Shown here: piece by piece, positions 19,378-27,734 of the stretch | Layout: each line of letters begins with the position of its first letter | Position numbering within the stretch: the stretch's first letter is position 1 | Assembly (NCBI GenBank): GCA_025359805.1 | Contig: JANYDU010000003.1 | Coordinates: forward strand, 1 to 40,504 | DNA: 40,504 bases | Reading direction: 5' to 3' | Source of the DNA: Bacteroidota bacterium | Lineage (GTDB): Bacteria > Bacteroidota > Bacteroidia > UKL13-3 | Notes under the pieces: generated by a model | Databases searched by the model: none | What the model saw: only the letters and a program-made list of their open reading frames with translations | What the model was told of the DNA's origin: nothing | Made by a program: the position numbers and the translations under genes

Positions 19378-20007
19378 TTGAAAAAACATATTTTATATTT
19401 TTTAACTTTTTTGTTGATTTGTGTTTATGCAAAAGCACAACAAAGTAGTAATGATTTATTACAATTTTCGGGTGTTGTAATTACTGCTGATAGCTTGCGT
19501 GGATTACCATTGGTTACTATCAAAATTAAAAACTCAAGAAAGGGAACATACTCCGATCAAACAGGTTATTTCTCTTTTGTAGCTCGAAAAGGTGATGTAA
19601 TTGTTTTTTCATCTATAGGATTAAAAACCGTTGAATATACTATTCCAAAAAATCTTGATGGATCAAAATATTCAATTATTCAACCGATGAGTGATGATAC
19701 TGTTTTTTTATCTGAAACAGTTGTGAGACCATGGCCAACTCCCGAAGAATTTAATTACTATTTTGTGAAAGCTAATATCCCCGATGAACCTTATGAACGT
19801 GCAAGAGGTAATTTAAGGAAAAAGAATTTAGATAATGTGAGTGCAGGTATGACTTATGATGGAACTGAAGCTGGCAAGCAAACTGTTCAAGATCAAAATG
19901 CCAGATATTATTATAATAGTCAAATTGCACCACAACGTTTATTTGACCCATTTGCTTGGGGGCAGTTTTTTAATGCTTGGAAACGCGGTGATTATAAAAA
20001 GAAATAA
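19378..20007 (+). CDS. CarboxypepD_reg-like domain secreted protein
   Basis: The 209-residue product has a signal peptide (KKHILYFLTFLLICVYAKAQ) and then a CarboxypepD_reg-like beta-sandwich at about 30-95: FSGVVITADSLRGLPLVTIK, GTYSDQTGYFSFVARKGD and VIVFSSIGLKTVEY. This domain is common at the start of TonB-dependent receptors but here stands alone with a Tyr/Arg-rich C-terminus. The start is TTG at 19378. The signal peptide begins right there and no nearby in-frame ATG exists. It lies 4 nt after chrA and 18 nt before mnmD. Its function is not known; envelope location is likely. Confidence 0.8.
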   Translation: MKKHILYFLTFLLICVYAKAQQSSNDLLQFSGVVITADSLRGLPLVTIKIKNSRKGTYSDQTGYFSFVARKGDVIVFSSIGLKTVEYTIPKNLDGSKYSIIQPMSDDTVFLSETVVRPWPTPEEFNYYFVKANIPDEPYERARGNLRKKNLDNVSAGMTYDGTEAGKQTVQDQNARYYYNSQIAPQRLFDPFAWGQFFNAWKRGDYKKK

Positions 20008-20025
20008 ATCTTATACGATCAGCTC

Positions 20026-20706
20026 ATGATCAGAATCGTAAAAAAAACACTCGATAATTCAAACACAATTTTTTTTGAAGAACTAAATGAAACCTACCAC
20101 TCTTTAAATGGTGCTTTAGATGAATCTTTACATGTTTATATAAGAAAAGGATTTAACGAAGCGATAAAAATTAAAAATACTATTCATGTTTTTGAAGTTG
20201 GATTTGGTACCGGATTAAATACTATTTTAACTTTAATTGAAGCCCACAAAAAAAATATTTATTGTACTTATCATTCCATTGAAGCTTTTCCTTTAGAAGA
20301 AAATTTGATTGCACAATTAAATTATAAAAGTTTTTTTAATGCAAAATATCATCAAGCATTTGAAAAAATTCATCAAACAAAATGGAACGAGTGCACAAAA
20401 ATATCTGACACTTTCTATCTAAATAAAATCCATTCTTCTCTTGAAAGTCATCAATCAACATTAACATTTGACCTGATTTATTTTGATGCATTTGCACCTG
20501 ATAAACAACCTGAATTGTGGACAGAAGCCATCTTCAAAAAAATGTTTGAACTATTAAATGAAAATGGCATTTTAGTTACTTACTCCGCAAAAGGAGAAGT
20601 GAGAAGAACCATGCAACGAGTTGGTTTTACTGTTGAAAGAACTGGTGGACCAAAAGGAAAAAGAGAAATGCTGCAAGCTAAAAAAATATTATCTATTACA
20701 CTGTAA
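20026..20706 (+). CDS. mnmD: tRNA (5-methylaminomethyl-2-thiouridine)-methyltransferase, MnmD type
   Basis: This 226-residue SAM-dependent enzyme corresponds to the N-terminal half of E. coli MnmC. It would methylate nm5s2U34 to mnm5s2U34 in tRNAs. The SAM motif EVGFGTGLN is at 57-65. The family signature DAFAPDKQPELWTEAIF near 154-170 and the C-terminal RVGFTVERTGGPKGKREML are clear. Stand-alone MnmD proteins exist in many bacteria. The next gene begins with the base directly after the stop and encodes an FAD oxidoreductase, so the two may replace bifunctional MnmC. Confidence 0.9.
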   Translation: MIRIVKKTLDNSNTIFFEELNETYHSLNGALDESLHVYIRKGFNEAIKIKNTIHVFEVGFGTGLNTILTLIEAHKKNIYCTYHSIEAFPLEENLIAQLNYKSFFNAKYHQAFEKIHQTKWNECTKISDTFYLNKIHSSLESHQSTLTFDLIYFDAFAPDKQPELWTEAIFKKMFELLNENGILVTYSAKGEVRRTMQRVGFTVERTGGPKGKREMLQAKKILSITL

Positions 20707-21723
20707 ATGGAAAATAAAATAGAAGTTGATAGTTTAATTATTGGTCAAGGGCTTGCAGGAACTTTACTTGCCTATGCTCTTCTAAATGATAATAAACGAA
20801 TTTTAGTAATGGATGAAGACCGAGAAATCACTTCGAGTAAAATTGCAGCCGGAATGTTTAATCCCATTAGTGGAAAGCGAATGGTAAAAAATAAACTGAT
20901 GAATGACATGCTTGAAGTTGCCAAAGAAACCTATTTCGGAATCGAAAAATTTATCAATACAAAAATTTTATTTGTGCAGCCTATTTACAATGTATTTGGT
21001 TCGGTAAAAGAACAAAATGATTTGAGCTTGAAGTTAGATGATGTAAATTTTTCTCAACACATTAATACAAATCCAATAGCACAAAAACATATTAAACAAC
21101 CTTTTGGCGCTTTCGAAATAAAGGGTTCAGGTTGGGTAAACACAAAATTATTATTGCAAAAATTTAAAGATAAACTCATTTCAAACAATCAATTCACCAA
21201 GCAAAAACTTGAGTACGATTTATTAAATTTTGAAAATGAAAAATGGTATTATAAAAACATTATTGCCGATAATATTTTTTTTTGTGAAGGAAAATATGCC
21301 ATCGAAAATCCATTTTTTTTAAACTTAAATTTTCAGCTATGCAAAGGCGATATTTTAACCATTGAATGTATCGGTTTAAGTAAAAAACACATCATCAAAA
21401 AAGGAATTTATTTGGTGCACCTGCATGATGACATTTACAAAGTAGGATCAACCTATGAATGGAATGATTTGAGTGAAGTTACAACAGAAACAGGTCTTGA
21501 AATCATGCGTAAAAAATTAGATGAATTGCTCGATGTTCCTTATACCATTATTTCGCACCAAGCTGCCGTGCGCCCAACTACGCGAACAAGAGAACCTATT
21601 TTACTCAAACATGAAACGCACAAACATATGTTTATGCTAAATGGATTAGGAACAAAAGGTGTGTTACATGCACCTTGGTGGGTGAATCAATTAATTGATA
21701 ATCTAAAAAACCCTAAAACCTAA
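20707..21723 (+). CDS. FAD-dependent oxidoreductase (DAO family), possible MnmC1-like partner of MnmD
   Basis: The 338-residue protein has an N-terminal FAD-binding motif, LIIGQGLAGTLLAYALL (residues 11-27), and a DAO-like body. The C-terminal AAVRPTTRTREPI and LNGLGTKGVLHAPWW recall the end of the MnmC oxidase half (xVRxxTRDxxP, LGxRGxxxAP). In E. coli MnmC that half removes the carboxymethyl group from cmnm5s2U34. Zero-base spacing after mnmD supports a shared task. This is inference; a generic amino acid oxidase or glycine oxidase is the main alternative. The last 21 bases overlap the convergent gene. Confidence 0.75.
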   Translation: MENKIEVDSLIIGQGLAGTLLAYALLNDNKRILVMDEDREITSSKIAAGMFNPISGKRMVKNKLMNDMLEVAKETYFGIEKFINTKILFVQPIYNVFGSVKEQNDLSLKLDDVNFSQHINTNPIAQKHIKQPFGAFEIKGSGWVNTKLLLQKFKDKLISNNQFTKQKLEYDLLNFENEKWYYKNIIADNIFFCEGKYAIENPFFLNLNFQLCKGDILTIECIGLSKKHIIKKGIYLVHLHDDIYKVGSTYEWNDLSEVTTETGLEIMRKKLDELLDVPYTIISHQAAVRPTTRTREPILLKHETHKHMFMLNGLGTKGVLHAPWWVNQLIDNLKNPKT

Positions 21724-22398
21724 CCCGATAGAGATATTTAGATATAAGACATTTCCATATCCAATTCCAGGAGTATAAGTAGTAATTTGATCAAGGTTTT
21801 TAATTGCGTTGTCAAAAGGTTTTTGATTGATGAGTTTAGCACCAATAGAAAATCCACTATGAATAACAAAACGTTTTGATTTACCTAAATTAACCAAAAT
21901 ACCTGTTTCTATTTCTAATGCCAAATTGTATTTTCTTTCTTTATAATTCTGAATAATATTGCCATAAATATCATCATGATAAGCGATTTGCAATACGTAA
22001 TCAGTAGCAGATCCAATCACATTTAATGAATTATATACGTTAGCACTTTTCACATATCCTTTTGTATGAAAAAGAATAATTCCACCCTTCAGATAGGCTG
22101 ATTTAGCAGAATAATTCATGTTACTTATTTGATAAGGATAATTTAAATCACCTGTAAATTTAAATGGAACATCAAAATTAAACTGACAATATCCTGCATT
22201 TAATAAAAAGGAAATTGCTGTATCATTTAAATGAACAAAAGAAATTTCAACAGGAATTTTATCAATCAATTTAGAGGCAATTCCAATTTTATTATATGAA
22301 TTAATTTCAGGGTCATAACCATCAAATTCTTCATTTTGACAATTTGCATTCAACGTCAAAACAAAAATACCAATCCATATAAAAATAAATCTGAGCAT
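21703..22398 (-). CDS. Hypothetical exported protein, possible outer-membrane barrel
   Basis: I do not recognise this 231-residue protein. It has a signal peptide (MLRFIFIWIGIFVLTLNANC). The body has alternating beta-strand pattern and aromatic residues, and ends VLYLNISIGLGFRVF, the hydrophobic and aromatic C-terminal strand typical of outer-membrane barrels. Segments such as YVLQIAYHDDIYGNIIQ and NLALEIETGILVNLGK fit paired strands. It begins 1 nt after the stop of the upstream lipoprotein gene, so they are translationally linked. The 3' end overlaps the convergent oxidoreductase gene by 21 bp. Confidence 0.7.
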   Translation of the reverse strand: MLRFIFIWIGIFVLTLNANCQNEEFDGYDPEINSYNKIGIASKLIDKIPVEISFVHLNDTAISFLLNAGYCQFNFDVPFKFTGDLNYPYQISNMNYSAKSAYLKGGIILFHTKGYVKSANVYNSLNVIGSATDYVLQIAYHDDIYGNIIQNYKERKYNLALEIETGILVNLGKSKRFVIHSGFSIGAKLINQKPFDNAIKNLDQITTYTPGIGYGNVLYLNISIGLGFRVF

Positions 22399-22399
22399 A

Positions 22400-22858
22400 T
22401 TATTTTAGCTTGAGGTAAATTGAATCTCCAGTTAGTGAATTCCTGTAATTACTTGTATCCTGATAATAGTAATGAACAATATAGGCCGTATCAAATGACG
22501 AATATTTGATATTCAAGTTTTCTATATTCACTCTCATTTCATTGCAATCTTTTAAATACTCAAGTGTTTTTATACTTTCAAAAACTAATGTATCCCAAGT
22601 ATTTTTTGTTTGAATAAACATGATGGTATGAGGATTTGAAGCAGATAGTAAAAGTGCTGCTTTTTTTGAATTTACATCCAATACCTTTTGCGAATTGGCA
22701 AAACGTATTTGAATAATTTTATCGCTTGTGTCAAGTAAAGCAATACCATTTGCATAGTTATAATAATTTCCTCCAGAATTACCTCCATCATCACCACAAC
22801 AAGCTTGCACACTTGTGAATAATATTGCGTACAAAATAATATGGTAACTCTTTAGCAT
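22400..22858 (-). CDS. Hypothetical lipoprotein
   Basis: The 152-residue product has a hydrophobic leader and a lipobox-like VQAC at about residues 17-20, then CGDDGGNSGG. Acidic residues just after the lipidated cysteine are reminiscent of surface lipoprotein export signals in this phylum. The rest is mixed alpha/beta with no family I recognise. It is the first gene of a two-gene unit with the exported protein at 21703. Only 22 bp separate its ATG from that of the divergent epimerase, so at least one of the two promoters must lie inside the other's coding region. Confidence 0.7.
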   Translation of the reverse strand: MLKSYHIILYAILFTSVQACCGDDGGNSGGNYYNYANGIALLDTSDKIIQIRFANSQKVLDVNSKKAALLLSASNPHTIMFIQTKNTWDTLVFESIKTLEYLKDCNEMRVNIENLNIKYSSFDTAYIVHYYYQDTSNYRNSLTGDSIYLKLK

Positions 22859-22880
22859 TGCAAAAGCAATATACTACACT

Positions 22881-23867
22881 ATGATGAATTGGCAAATACA
22901 ACAAATTAAGCTTGATCTTAAATATACCTGGAAAATTTCACGTAATGCAAGTGATGTAAAATTGAATTCTATCATCACGGTTGGGCAAGGAAAATATAAA
23001 GGAATTGGAGAAGTTGCACCAAATATTAGATACAATGAAACTCCCGAAATTATTGAATCATCGTTTCAACGTTTTTTAAATGCACAACCTGAAAAAATTC
23101 ACGATTTGCATGATTTAGAAAATTTATTAAATGAACTTCAGTTACCAAATGCATTACGTTTTGGAATTGAATCGGCTTATATTCATTATTTATGTTTTGC
23201 CGATCAAACAGATATTTATACTTTTTTAGGCATCCAAAAACCACTTGCTGTTCATACTTCTTTTTCATTACCTATTATGGATGTAAATGAAATTGAAACC
23301 TTTTACACTAAAAATAATTTACACCGATTTGCTCATCTAAAAGTAAAAGTAAATGCCGAAAGTGCGCAAGAATTATTAACAGAAATAAATAGAATAACCA
23401 AACAACCACTTATTGTTGATGCAAATGAATCTTGGAAAGACCCTGATGCTGTAATTGTATTTTTAGAAACACTAAAACCATTTAACATTGAGTTGATTGA
23501 ACAACCTCTCCCCTCTTTGATGGTTGAAGAATATAAATACTTGAAACCAAAATCTCCTTATATATTAATGGCCGATGAAAGTATTTGTGCCGATGCAAAT
23601 TTTGAAGAATTGAAACAACAATTTCATGGAGTGAATATGAAATTAATGAAAGCCGGAGGTTATTTAAATGGATTGCGTTTATTAAATGAAGCCGTAAAAC
23701 ATAACATGCACACCATGGTGGGTTGCATGGTAGAAACTACACTTGGAATCTCATCTGCATTTCATTTGTGTGCAGGAGTTCAGTTTGTGGATTTGGATGG
23801 ATTTTTAATTATTAAAGACGAACCTTTTGAATTGATAAAAGAAGAAAATGGATTGTTGATGCAATAA
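22881..23867 (+). CDS. Dipeptide epimerase (enolase superfamily, L-Ala-D/L-Glu epimerase type)
   Basis: The 328-residue protein is an enolase-superfamily member of the muconate lactonizing group. Catalytic features are the KVK motif (K154 and K156), metal ligands D180 (VDANES), E207 (IEQP) and D232 (ADES), and the lysine of MKLMKAGG (254 or 257). The tail DLDGFLIIKDEPF (304-316) carries the Asp-Xaa-Asp typical of dipeptide epimerases that act on L-Ala-Glu in murein recycling; other dipeptides are possible. The first two codons are both ATG and either may start. It converges with nnr, 21 nt apart. Confidence 0.85.
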   Translation: MMNWQIQQIKLDLKYTWKISRNASDVKLNSIITVGQGKYKGIGEVAPNIRYNETPEIIESSFQRFLNAQPEKIHDLHDLENLLNELQLPNALRFGIESAYIHYLCFADQTDIYTFLGIQKPLAVHTSFSLPIMDVNEIETFYTKNNLHRFAHLKVKVNAESAQELLTEINRITKQPLIVDANESWKDPDAVIVFLETLKPFNIELIEQPLPSLMVEEYKYLKPKSPYILMADESICADANFEELKQQFHGVNMKLMKAGGYLNGLRLLNEAVKHNMHTMVGCMVETTLGISSAFHLCAGVQFVDLDGFLIIKDEPFELIKEENGLLMQ

Positions 23868-23888
23868 CAATTCTCTATTCATTCTATA

Positions 23889-25406
23889 TCAACTTAACAA
23901 CGAAAAAAGTGCGAATGGTAATGCCTCAATAATATCAGAAGCAATTAACGTTGCTTTATTTTTTACTGCTAAATCTCCTGAAAGTCCATGCAAGTAAACC
24001 CCAAATATTGCCGCATCTTTAGGCTCATAACCTTGTGCAAGTAAGGATACAATAATTCCAGTTAATACATCTCCACTTCCAGCTGTTGCCATAGCCGAAT
24101 TTCCTGTTGAGTTAAAATATAAATTTCCATCAGGAGTTGCAATGGTGGTGTGCGCTCCTTTTAACACTACAAAAACTTGATGATGTTGTGCAAAGTGAAT
24201 TTGTTTTTCAATGCGCTCAACACTATTTTTAGAAATGCCTGCAAGCCTATCAAACTCTTTTGGATGAGGAGTTAGAATAGCATGTTTAGGGAAACGAAAA
24301 CTATCATGATGTTCGATTAATAATTGTGATGAAATGTTTAAAGCATCAGCATCAATCACACATGGTTTTGTAATAGAAGAAATCCATTTATAAAAACTTT
24401 TTATCGTATATTCATTCATACCCAAACCTGGACCAACAGCTATGGCATCATAGTTTTCTGTTGAAGGAAAATTTCTAATCTCCAATATTTCATCATCTGT
24501 TAAAACCATACATTCTGAAAATGCAGTTTGCAAAATGGTATATCCAACTTTAGGTATGTAAGAAGTAACCAAACCTACTCCGGTTTTTAAACACGCTTTA
24601 CTCATCAATAAATTAGCTCCTATTTTTCCATAGCTTCCTCCAATGCAAATGGCATGTCCAAATGTTCCTTTATGAGAAAATTTATTTCGAAGTTTTAATT
24701 GAGGCAATTCATCTTTATCCATATAAAAATGTTTGCTATCAACCTTATCTAAGAATTCCTTTTTCAAGCCAATATCAAGTATGGTAAACTCTCCAACAAA
24801 AGCAAAAGTTTCGGCATGTAAAAAAGATTGTTTAGGAACTTGAAATGTAATTGTTTGATGTGCATGAATAATTTTATTTGATTCCAAATTAGCTAAATAA
24901 AAAATATCAGCTTGCAACCCCGAAGGCATATCAACCGCAATGGTATAGGCAGAAAATTGGTTGATATGTTGAATCACTTTTAATGCCAATCCTTCAATAT
25001 TTTTATTTAATCCTGTTCCAAAAAGGGCGTCAATAATAATATCTGATTGATGGATAATTGGAAGAATTGATTTTTCATGAATTGAAATGATACTCACTTC
25101 AATTTTTTCTTCCAATCGTTTTAAATTTTGGCTAAAATCAGTTGACCTATTTTTTGAGTATTCTACAACAAAAACTTCCACTAAAAAATTTTCATCACAT
25201 AATAATTTTGCAATAGCTAAACCATCTCCTCCATTGTTTCCCAATCCGCAAAATATTTTTATTGTTCTATCATGCTTAACTATTTTTTTTAATTGCTTAA
25301 CAAATAAATTGGCAGCATGTTCCATTAAATCTATTGACGAAATAGGTTCATGCCTGATGGTGTAAGCATCCCAATCTCTTATTTGTTGCGCAGTGAGGAG
25401 TTTCAT
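23889..25406 (-). CDS. nnr: Bifunctional NAD(P)H-hydrate epimerase / ADP-dependent hydrate dehydratase
   Basis: This 505-residue fusion repairs NADH and NADPH that have been hydrated. The N-terminal epimerase half (about 1-215) has the family GLGNNGGDGLAIAK segment and DALFGTGLNK. The C-terminal ribokinase-like dehydratase half (about 230-505) has GSYGKIGANLLMSKA, AVGPGLGM, VIDADALN, LTPHPKEFDRL, VLKGAHTTIA and GNSAMATAGSGDVLTG. Length and domain order match E. coli YjeF (NnrED). It is divergent from smpB. A 7-of-8 promoter match, TAACTTCG, lies upstream near 25444-25451. Confidence 0.94.
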   Translation of the reverse strand: MKLLTAQQIRDWDAYTIRHEPISSIDLMEHAANLFVKQLKKIVKHDRTIKIFCGLGNNGGDGLAIAKLLCDENFLVEVFVVEYSKNRSTDFSQNLKRLEEKIEVSIISIHEKSILPIIHQSDIIIDALFGTGLNKNIEGLALKVIQHINQFSAYTIAVDMPSGLQADIFYLANLESNKIIHAHQTITFQVPKQSFLHAETFAFVGEFTILDIGLKKEFLDKVDSKHFYMDKDELPQLKLRNKFSHKGTFGHAICIGGSYGKIGANLLMSKACLKTGVGLVTSYIPKVGYTILQTAFSECMVLTDDEILEIRNFPSTENYDAIAVGPGLGMNEYTIKSFYKWISSITKPCVIDADALNISSQLLIEHHDSFRFPKHAILTPHPKEFDRLAGISKNSVERIEKQIHFAQHHQVFVVLKGAHTTIATPDGNLYFNSTGNSAMATAGSGDVLTGIIVSLLAQGYEPKDAAIFGVYLHGLSGDLAVKNKATLIASDIIEALPFALFSLLS

Positions 25407-25489
25407 TTTTATTTTATGTTGAGGAATCTTTAAAAATTACACCTCGAAGTTATTCTTTTCATCATTATGCATTATCTTTTTTAAAACCT

Positions 25490-25497
25490 TAAGTTTG
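25490..25497 (+). promoter_or_regulatory. -7 element of smpB
   Basis: TAAGTTTG matches TAnnTTTG exactly. It contains the TTG that would begin a longer smpB frame, so the downstream ATG at 25510 is the better start. Confidence 0.5.
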
Positions 25498-25509
25498 CCA
25501 TTCTCAATC

Positions 25510-25959
25510 ATGGAAAAAAGTGCTGTAACCATTCTTAACAAAAGAGCTTCGTATGAATATAATATTCTGCAAAAATATATTGCCGGAATTCAATTATTGG
25601 GTACTGAAATTAAATCTGTGCGTGCAGGAAATGTAAATTTAGGCGATGCATTTTGTGTGTTTAAAGACGATGAATTATTTATCAGAAATATGCATGTGGG
25701 TATATTTAAACAAGGCTCATATAATAACCACGAACCTATGCGAGTGAGAAAAATATTACTCAAAAAAAATGAACTCAAAAAATTACGCACCAAAGCTGCC
25801 GAACGTGGATTGACAATCATTCCTCTTAAAATGTTTATTTCGGAAACCGGCTATGCAAAAATTGAAATTGCTGTGGGGCAAGGAAAGAAAAGTTTTGATA
25901 AACGAGAATCCATTAAAGAACGTGATGTTACCAGAGAGTTGAGTAGAGAAAGGATTTAA
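25510..25959 (+). CDS. smpB: SsrA-binding protein SmpB
   Basis: SmpB binds tmRNA and brings it to stalled ribosomes for trans-translation. From the ATG at 25510 the product is 149 residues, the usual size. Conserved parts are NKRASYEYNILQKYIAGIQL, LLGTEIKSVRAGNVNLGDAF, HVGIFKQGSYNNHEPMRVRK and the basic tail GQGKKSFDKRESIKERD. The five extra residues from an upstream TTG fall in the putative promoter and were not used. The ssrA gene was not seen in the window. It converges with the HAD gene, 9 nt away. Confidence 0.96.
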   Translation: MEKSAVTILNKRASYEYNILQKYIAGIQLLGTEIKSVRAGNVNLGDAFCVFKDDELFIRNMHVGIFKQGSYNNHEPMRVRKILLKKNELKKLRTKAAERGLTIIPLKMFISETGYAKIEIAVGQGKKSFDKRESIKERDVTRELSRERI

Positions 25960-25968
25960 AAAAATATT

Positions 25969-26601
25969 CTACTTTAAAAATTCTAATAAACTTTTCAATT
26001 TCTCATCGGCAATAGCAAATCTTGCATCATTAAATGTTGCTTCTTCAGGTATGGCAACACATTTCATTCGTGCCGCTTTTGCAGCAATTACTCCATTAAT
26101 AGAATCTTCAAATACCAAACAATCTATTGGGTCAATTTGTAATTTTTTTGCTGTGGTTATAAAAATTCTGGGATGAGGTTTTCCAAAAGGCTCAAACTCT
26201 GCCGACCATAATACTTCAAAATATTTTCTGATTTTCAACTTATCAACCACCGCTTCAATCAAACTCATTGATGAAGAAGAAGCCACTGACATTTTTATTT
26301 TTTGTTGATTAAACTTTTCCAATACTTCATACACACCTTCCATGGCATTGGCATTTTCCATAATCAAGGCTTTAACGGTATCTAAAATATTTTTTTCTGT
26401 TTGAATAAAATCAGGATTTTGCCAAGGTTGATATTGATACCAATATTGCACCACTTCACTTAATCTAAAACCCATTACCTGACGGAGCAATTCGTCATTC
26501 AAATTTAACCCTAACTCACCAAACACTTTCTTCTCGGCAATTTTCCAATAGGGTTCGGAATTGATAAGCAGACCATCCATGTCGAAGATTACGGCTTTCA
26601 T
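25969..26601 (-). CDS. HAD-superfamily sugar-phosphate phosphatase (HxpB/YniC-like)
   Basis: The 210-residue protein begins [19 protein letters not shown], with D7 as nucleophile and D9 as acid/base. It has an alpha-helical cap (about 16-80), motif II VASSSS near 107, and motif [16 protein letters not shown] followed by [11 protein letters not shown]. This is the beta-phosphoglucomutase-like group, which includes hexitol and 2-deoxyglucose-6-phosphate phosphatases. Its ATG overlaps the kdsA stop by 4 nt, so the two are translationally coupled. True KdsC proteins lack such a cap, so a role as the Kdo-8-phosphate phosphatase is only a speculation. Confidence 0.82.
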   Translation of the reverse strand: MKAVIFDMDGLLINSEPYWKIAEKKVFGELGLNLNDELLRQVMGFRLSEVVQYWYQYQPWQNPDFIQTEKNILDTVKALIMENANAMEGVYEVLEKFNQQKIKMSVASSSSMSLIEAVVDKLKIRKYFEVLWSAEFEPFGKPHPRIFITTAKKLQIDPIDCLVFEDSINGVIAAKAARMKCVAIPEEATFNDARFAIADEKLKSLLEFLK

Positions 26602-27386
26602 TTATACTTTACCACACTATCCAACAGCAACTGTTTAAAGTCTTTTAGTGGAATCATATTGGGTCCATCACTTAATGCTTCATCGGGATTTTCGTGCACT
26701 TCAAAAAAGAATCCATCTGCTCCAACCACAGCAGCAGCCTTGGCTAAATAAATGGCATACTCTCGTTGTCCTCCACTTTTGCCATCCAAGCCTCCGGGTT
26801 TTTGCGTGCTATGTGTAACATCCATACATACGGGATAGCCAAGTGTTTTCATATCCACAATATTTCTAAAATCAACCACTAAATTATTGTAGCCAAACAT
26901 GGTTCCACGTTCTGTTAAAATAATTTGTTTGTTATTGGTTGATTCTAATTTTTTAACAGCATGTTTCATTTCAAAGCCAGAAAGAAATTGTGCTTTTTTT
27001 ACATTCACAATTCTACCTGTATTTCCGCAGGCTAAAAGCAAGTCAGTTTGGCGACATAAGAATGCGGGAATTTGTAATACATCAACAACCTGAGCTAATT
27101 CTTCGGCTTGTATGCTTTCGTGAATATCGGTAGTAACAGGCAATCCAAATGTATCTTTTACTTTTTGTAAAATGCGTAGTCCTTCTTTCATTCCACTTCC
27201 TCTAAATGAATTTACAGAAGTTCTATTTGCCTTATCAAATGAGGCTTTAAAAATATAAGTCAGTTTTAACTCTTCAGCGATTTTTGAAATTTTTTCGGCA
27301 AGGTTCATCACCATGGCTTCGCCTTCAATCACACAAGGACCAGAGATGAGAAATGTATTTGATTTAATTTGTTCGTATAAATTCAT
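26598..27386 (-). CDS. kdsA: 3-deoxy-8-phosphooctulonate synthase KdsA
   Basis: KdsA condenses phosphoenolpyruvate with D-arabinose-5-phosphate to give Kdo-8-phosphate for lipopolysaccharide. The 262-residue product has the TIM-barrel family motifs: [10 protein letters not shown] (12-21), [12 protein letters not shown] near 46-57, VTTDIH near 79-84, [19 protein letters not shown], and [15 protein letters not shown] cysteine in ISGPCVIE, as in metal-dependent forms, is present. It lies in a minus-strand run with kdsD upstream, separated by a broken acetyltransferase gene. A 7-of-8 promoter match (TAAATTCG) precedes it. Confidence 0.95.
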   Translation of the reverse strand: MNLYEQIKSNTFLISGPCVIEGEAMVMNLAEKISKIAEELKLTYIFKASFDKANRTSVNSFRGSGMKEGLRILQKVKDTFGLPVTTDIHESIQAEELAQVVDVLQIPAFLCRQTDLLLACGNTGRIVNVKKAQFLSGFEMKHAVKKLESTNNKQIILTERGTMFGYNNLVVDFRNIVDMKTLGYPVCMDVTHSTQKPGGLDGKSGGQREYAIYLAKAAAVVGADGFFFEVHENPDEALSDGPNMIPLKDFKQLLLDSVVKYK

Positions 27387-27426
27387 TATGATAATATTTC
27401 GCAGCGAATTTATAATTTATTAAGAG

Positions 27427-27734
27427 CTAATTATCATGAAATATTTTAGTCCAAATTTCAAGATTATTATACTTCCCATTTTTAAATTCATAGTCCATAA
27501 AAACACCTATAAAAAAATTGTTATCATCAGCTACTACCCAAACATAACCGGTGCCATTTTGAGCATTAGTTTATAACATTCCATTTGCTGGTTAGTGGAT
27601 GTGTATGTTGAATAAGTAATATCAAAATATTTGATCACATCAGGATGAGAATATCCTTTAAATACCATTAATTGATCTGCTGCTTCAACAGGTCTGAGTG
27701 TGAGTCGTTGGGTTTTTAAGGTAGGATGTGTCAT
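27427..27734 (-). pseudogene. Frameshifted and truncated GNAT acetyltransferase (RimJ/RimL type)
   Basis: The first frame, from an ATG overlapping the kdsD stop (ATGA), reads MTHPTLKTQRLTLRPVEAAD and stops at residue 66. The -1 frame continues the family with NGTGYVWVVADDNNFFIGVF until a TAG at 27427-27429. The two join if one A is restored in the AAAA run (27557-27560 as T on the plus strand): LMLK then NGTGYVW. Even repaired, it would be 102 residues and lack the acetyl-CoA binding half of the roughly 170-residue family. A sequencing error could explain the frameshift but not the missing half. Confidence 0.8.
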
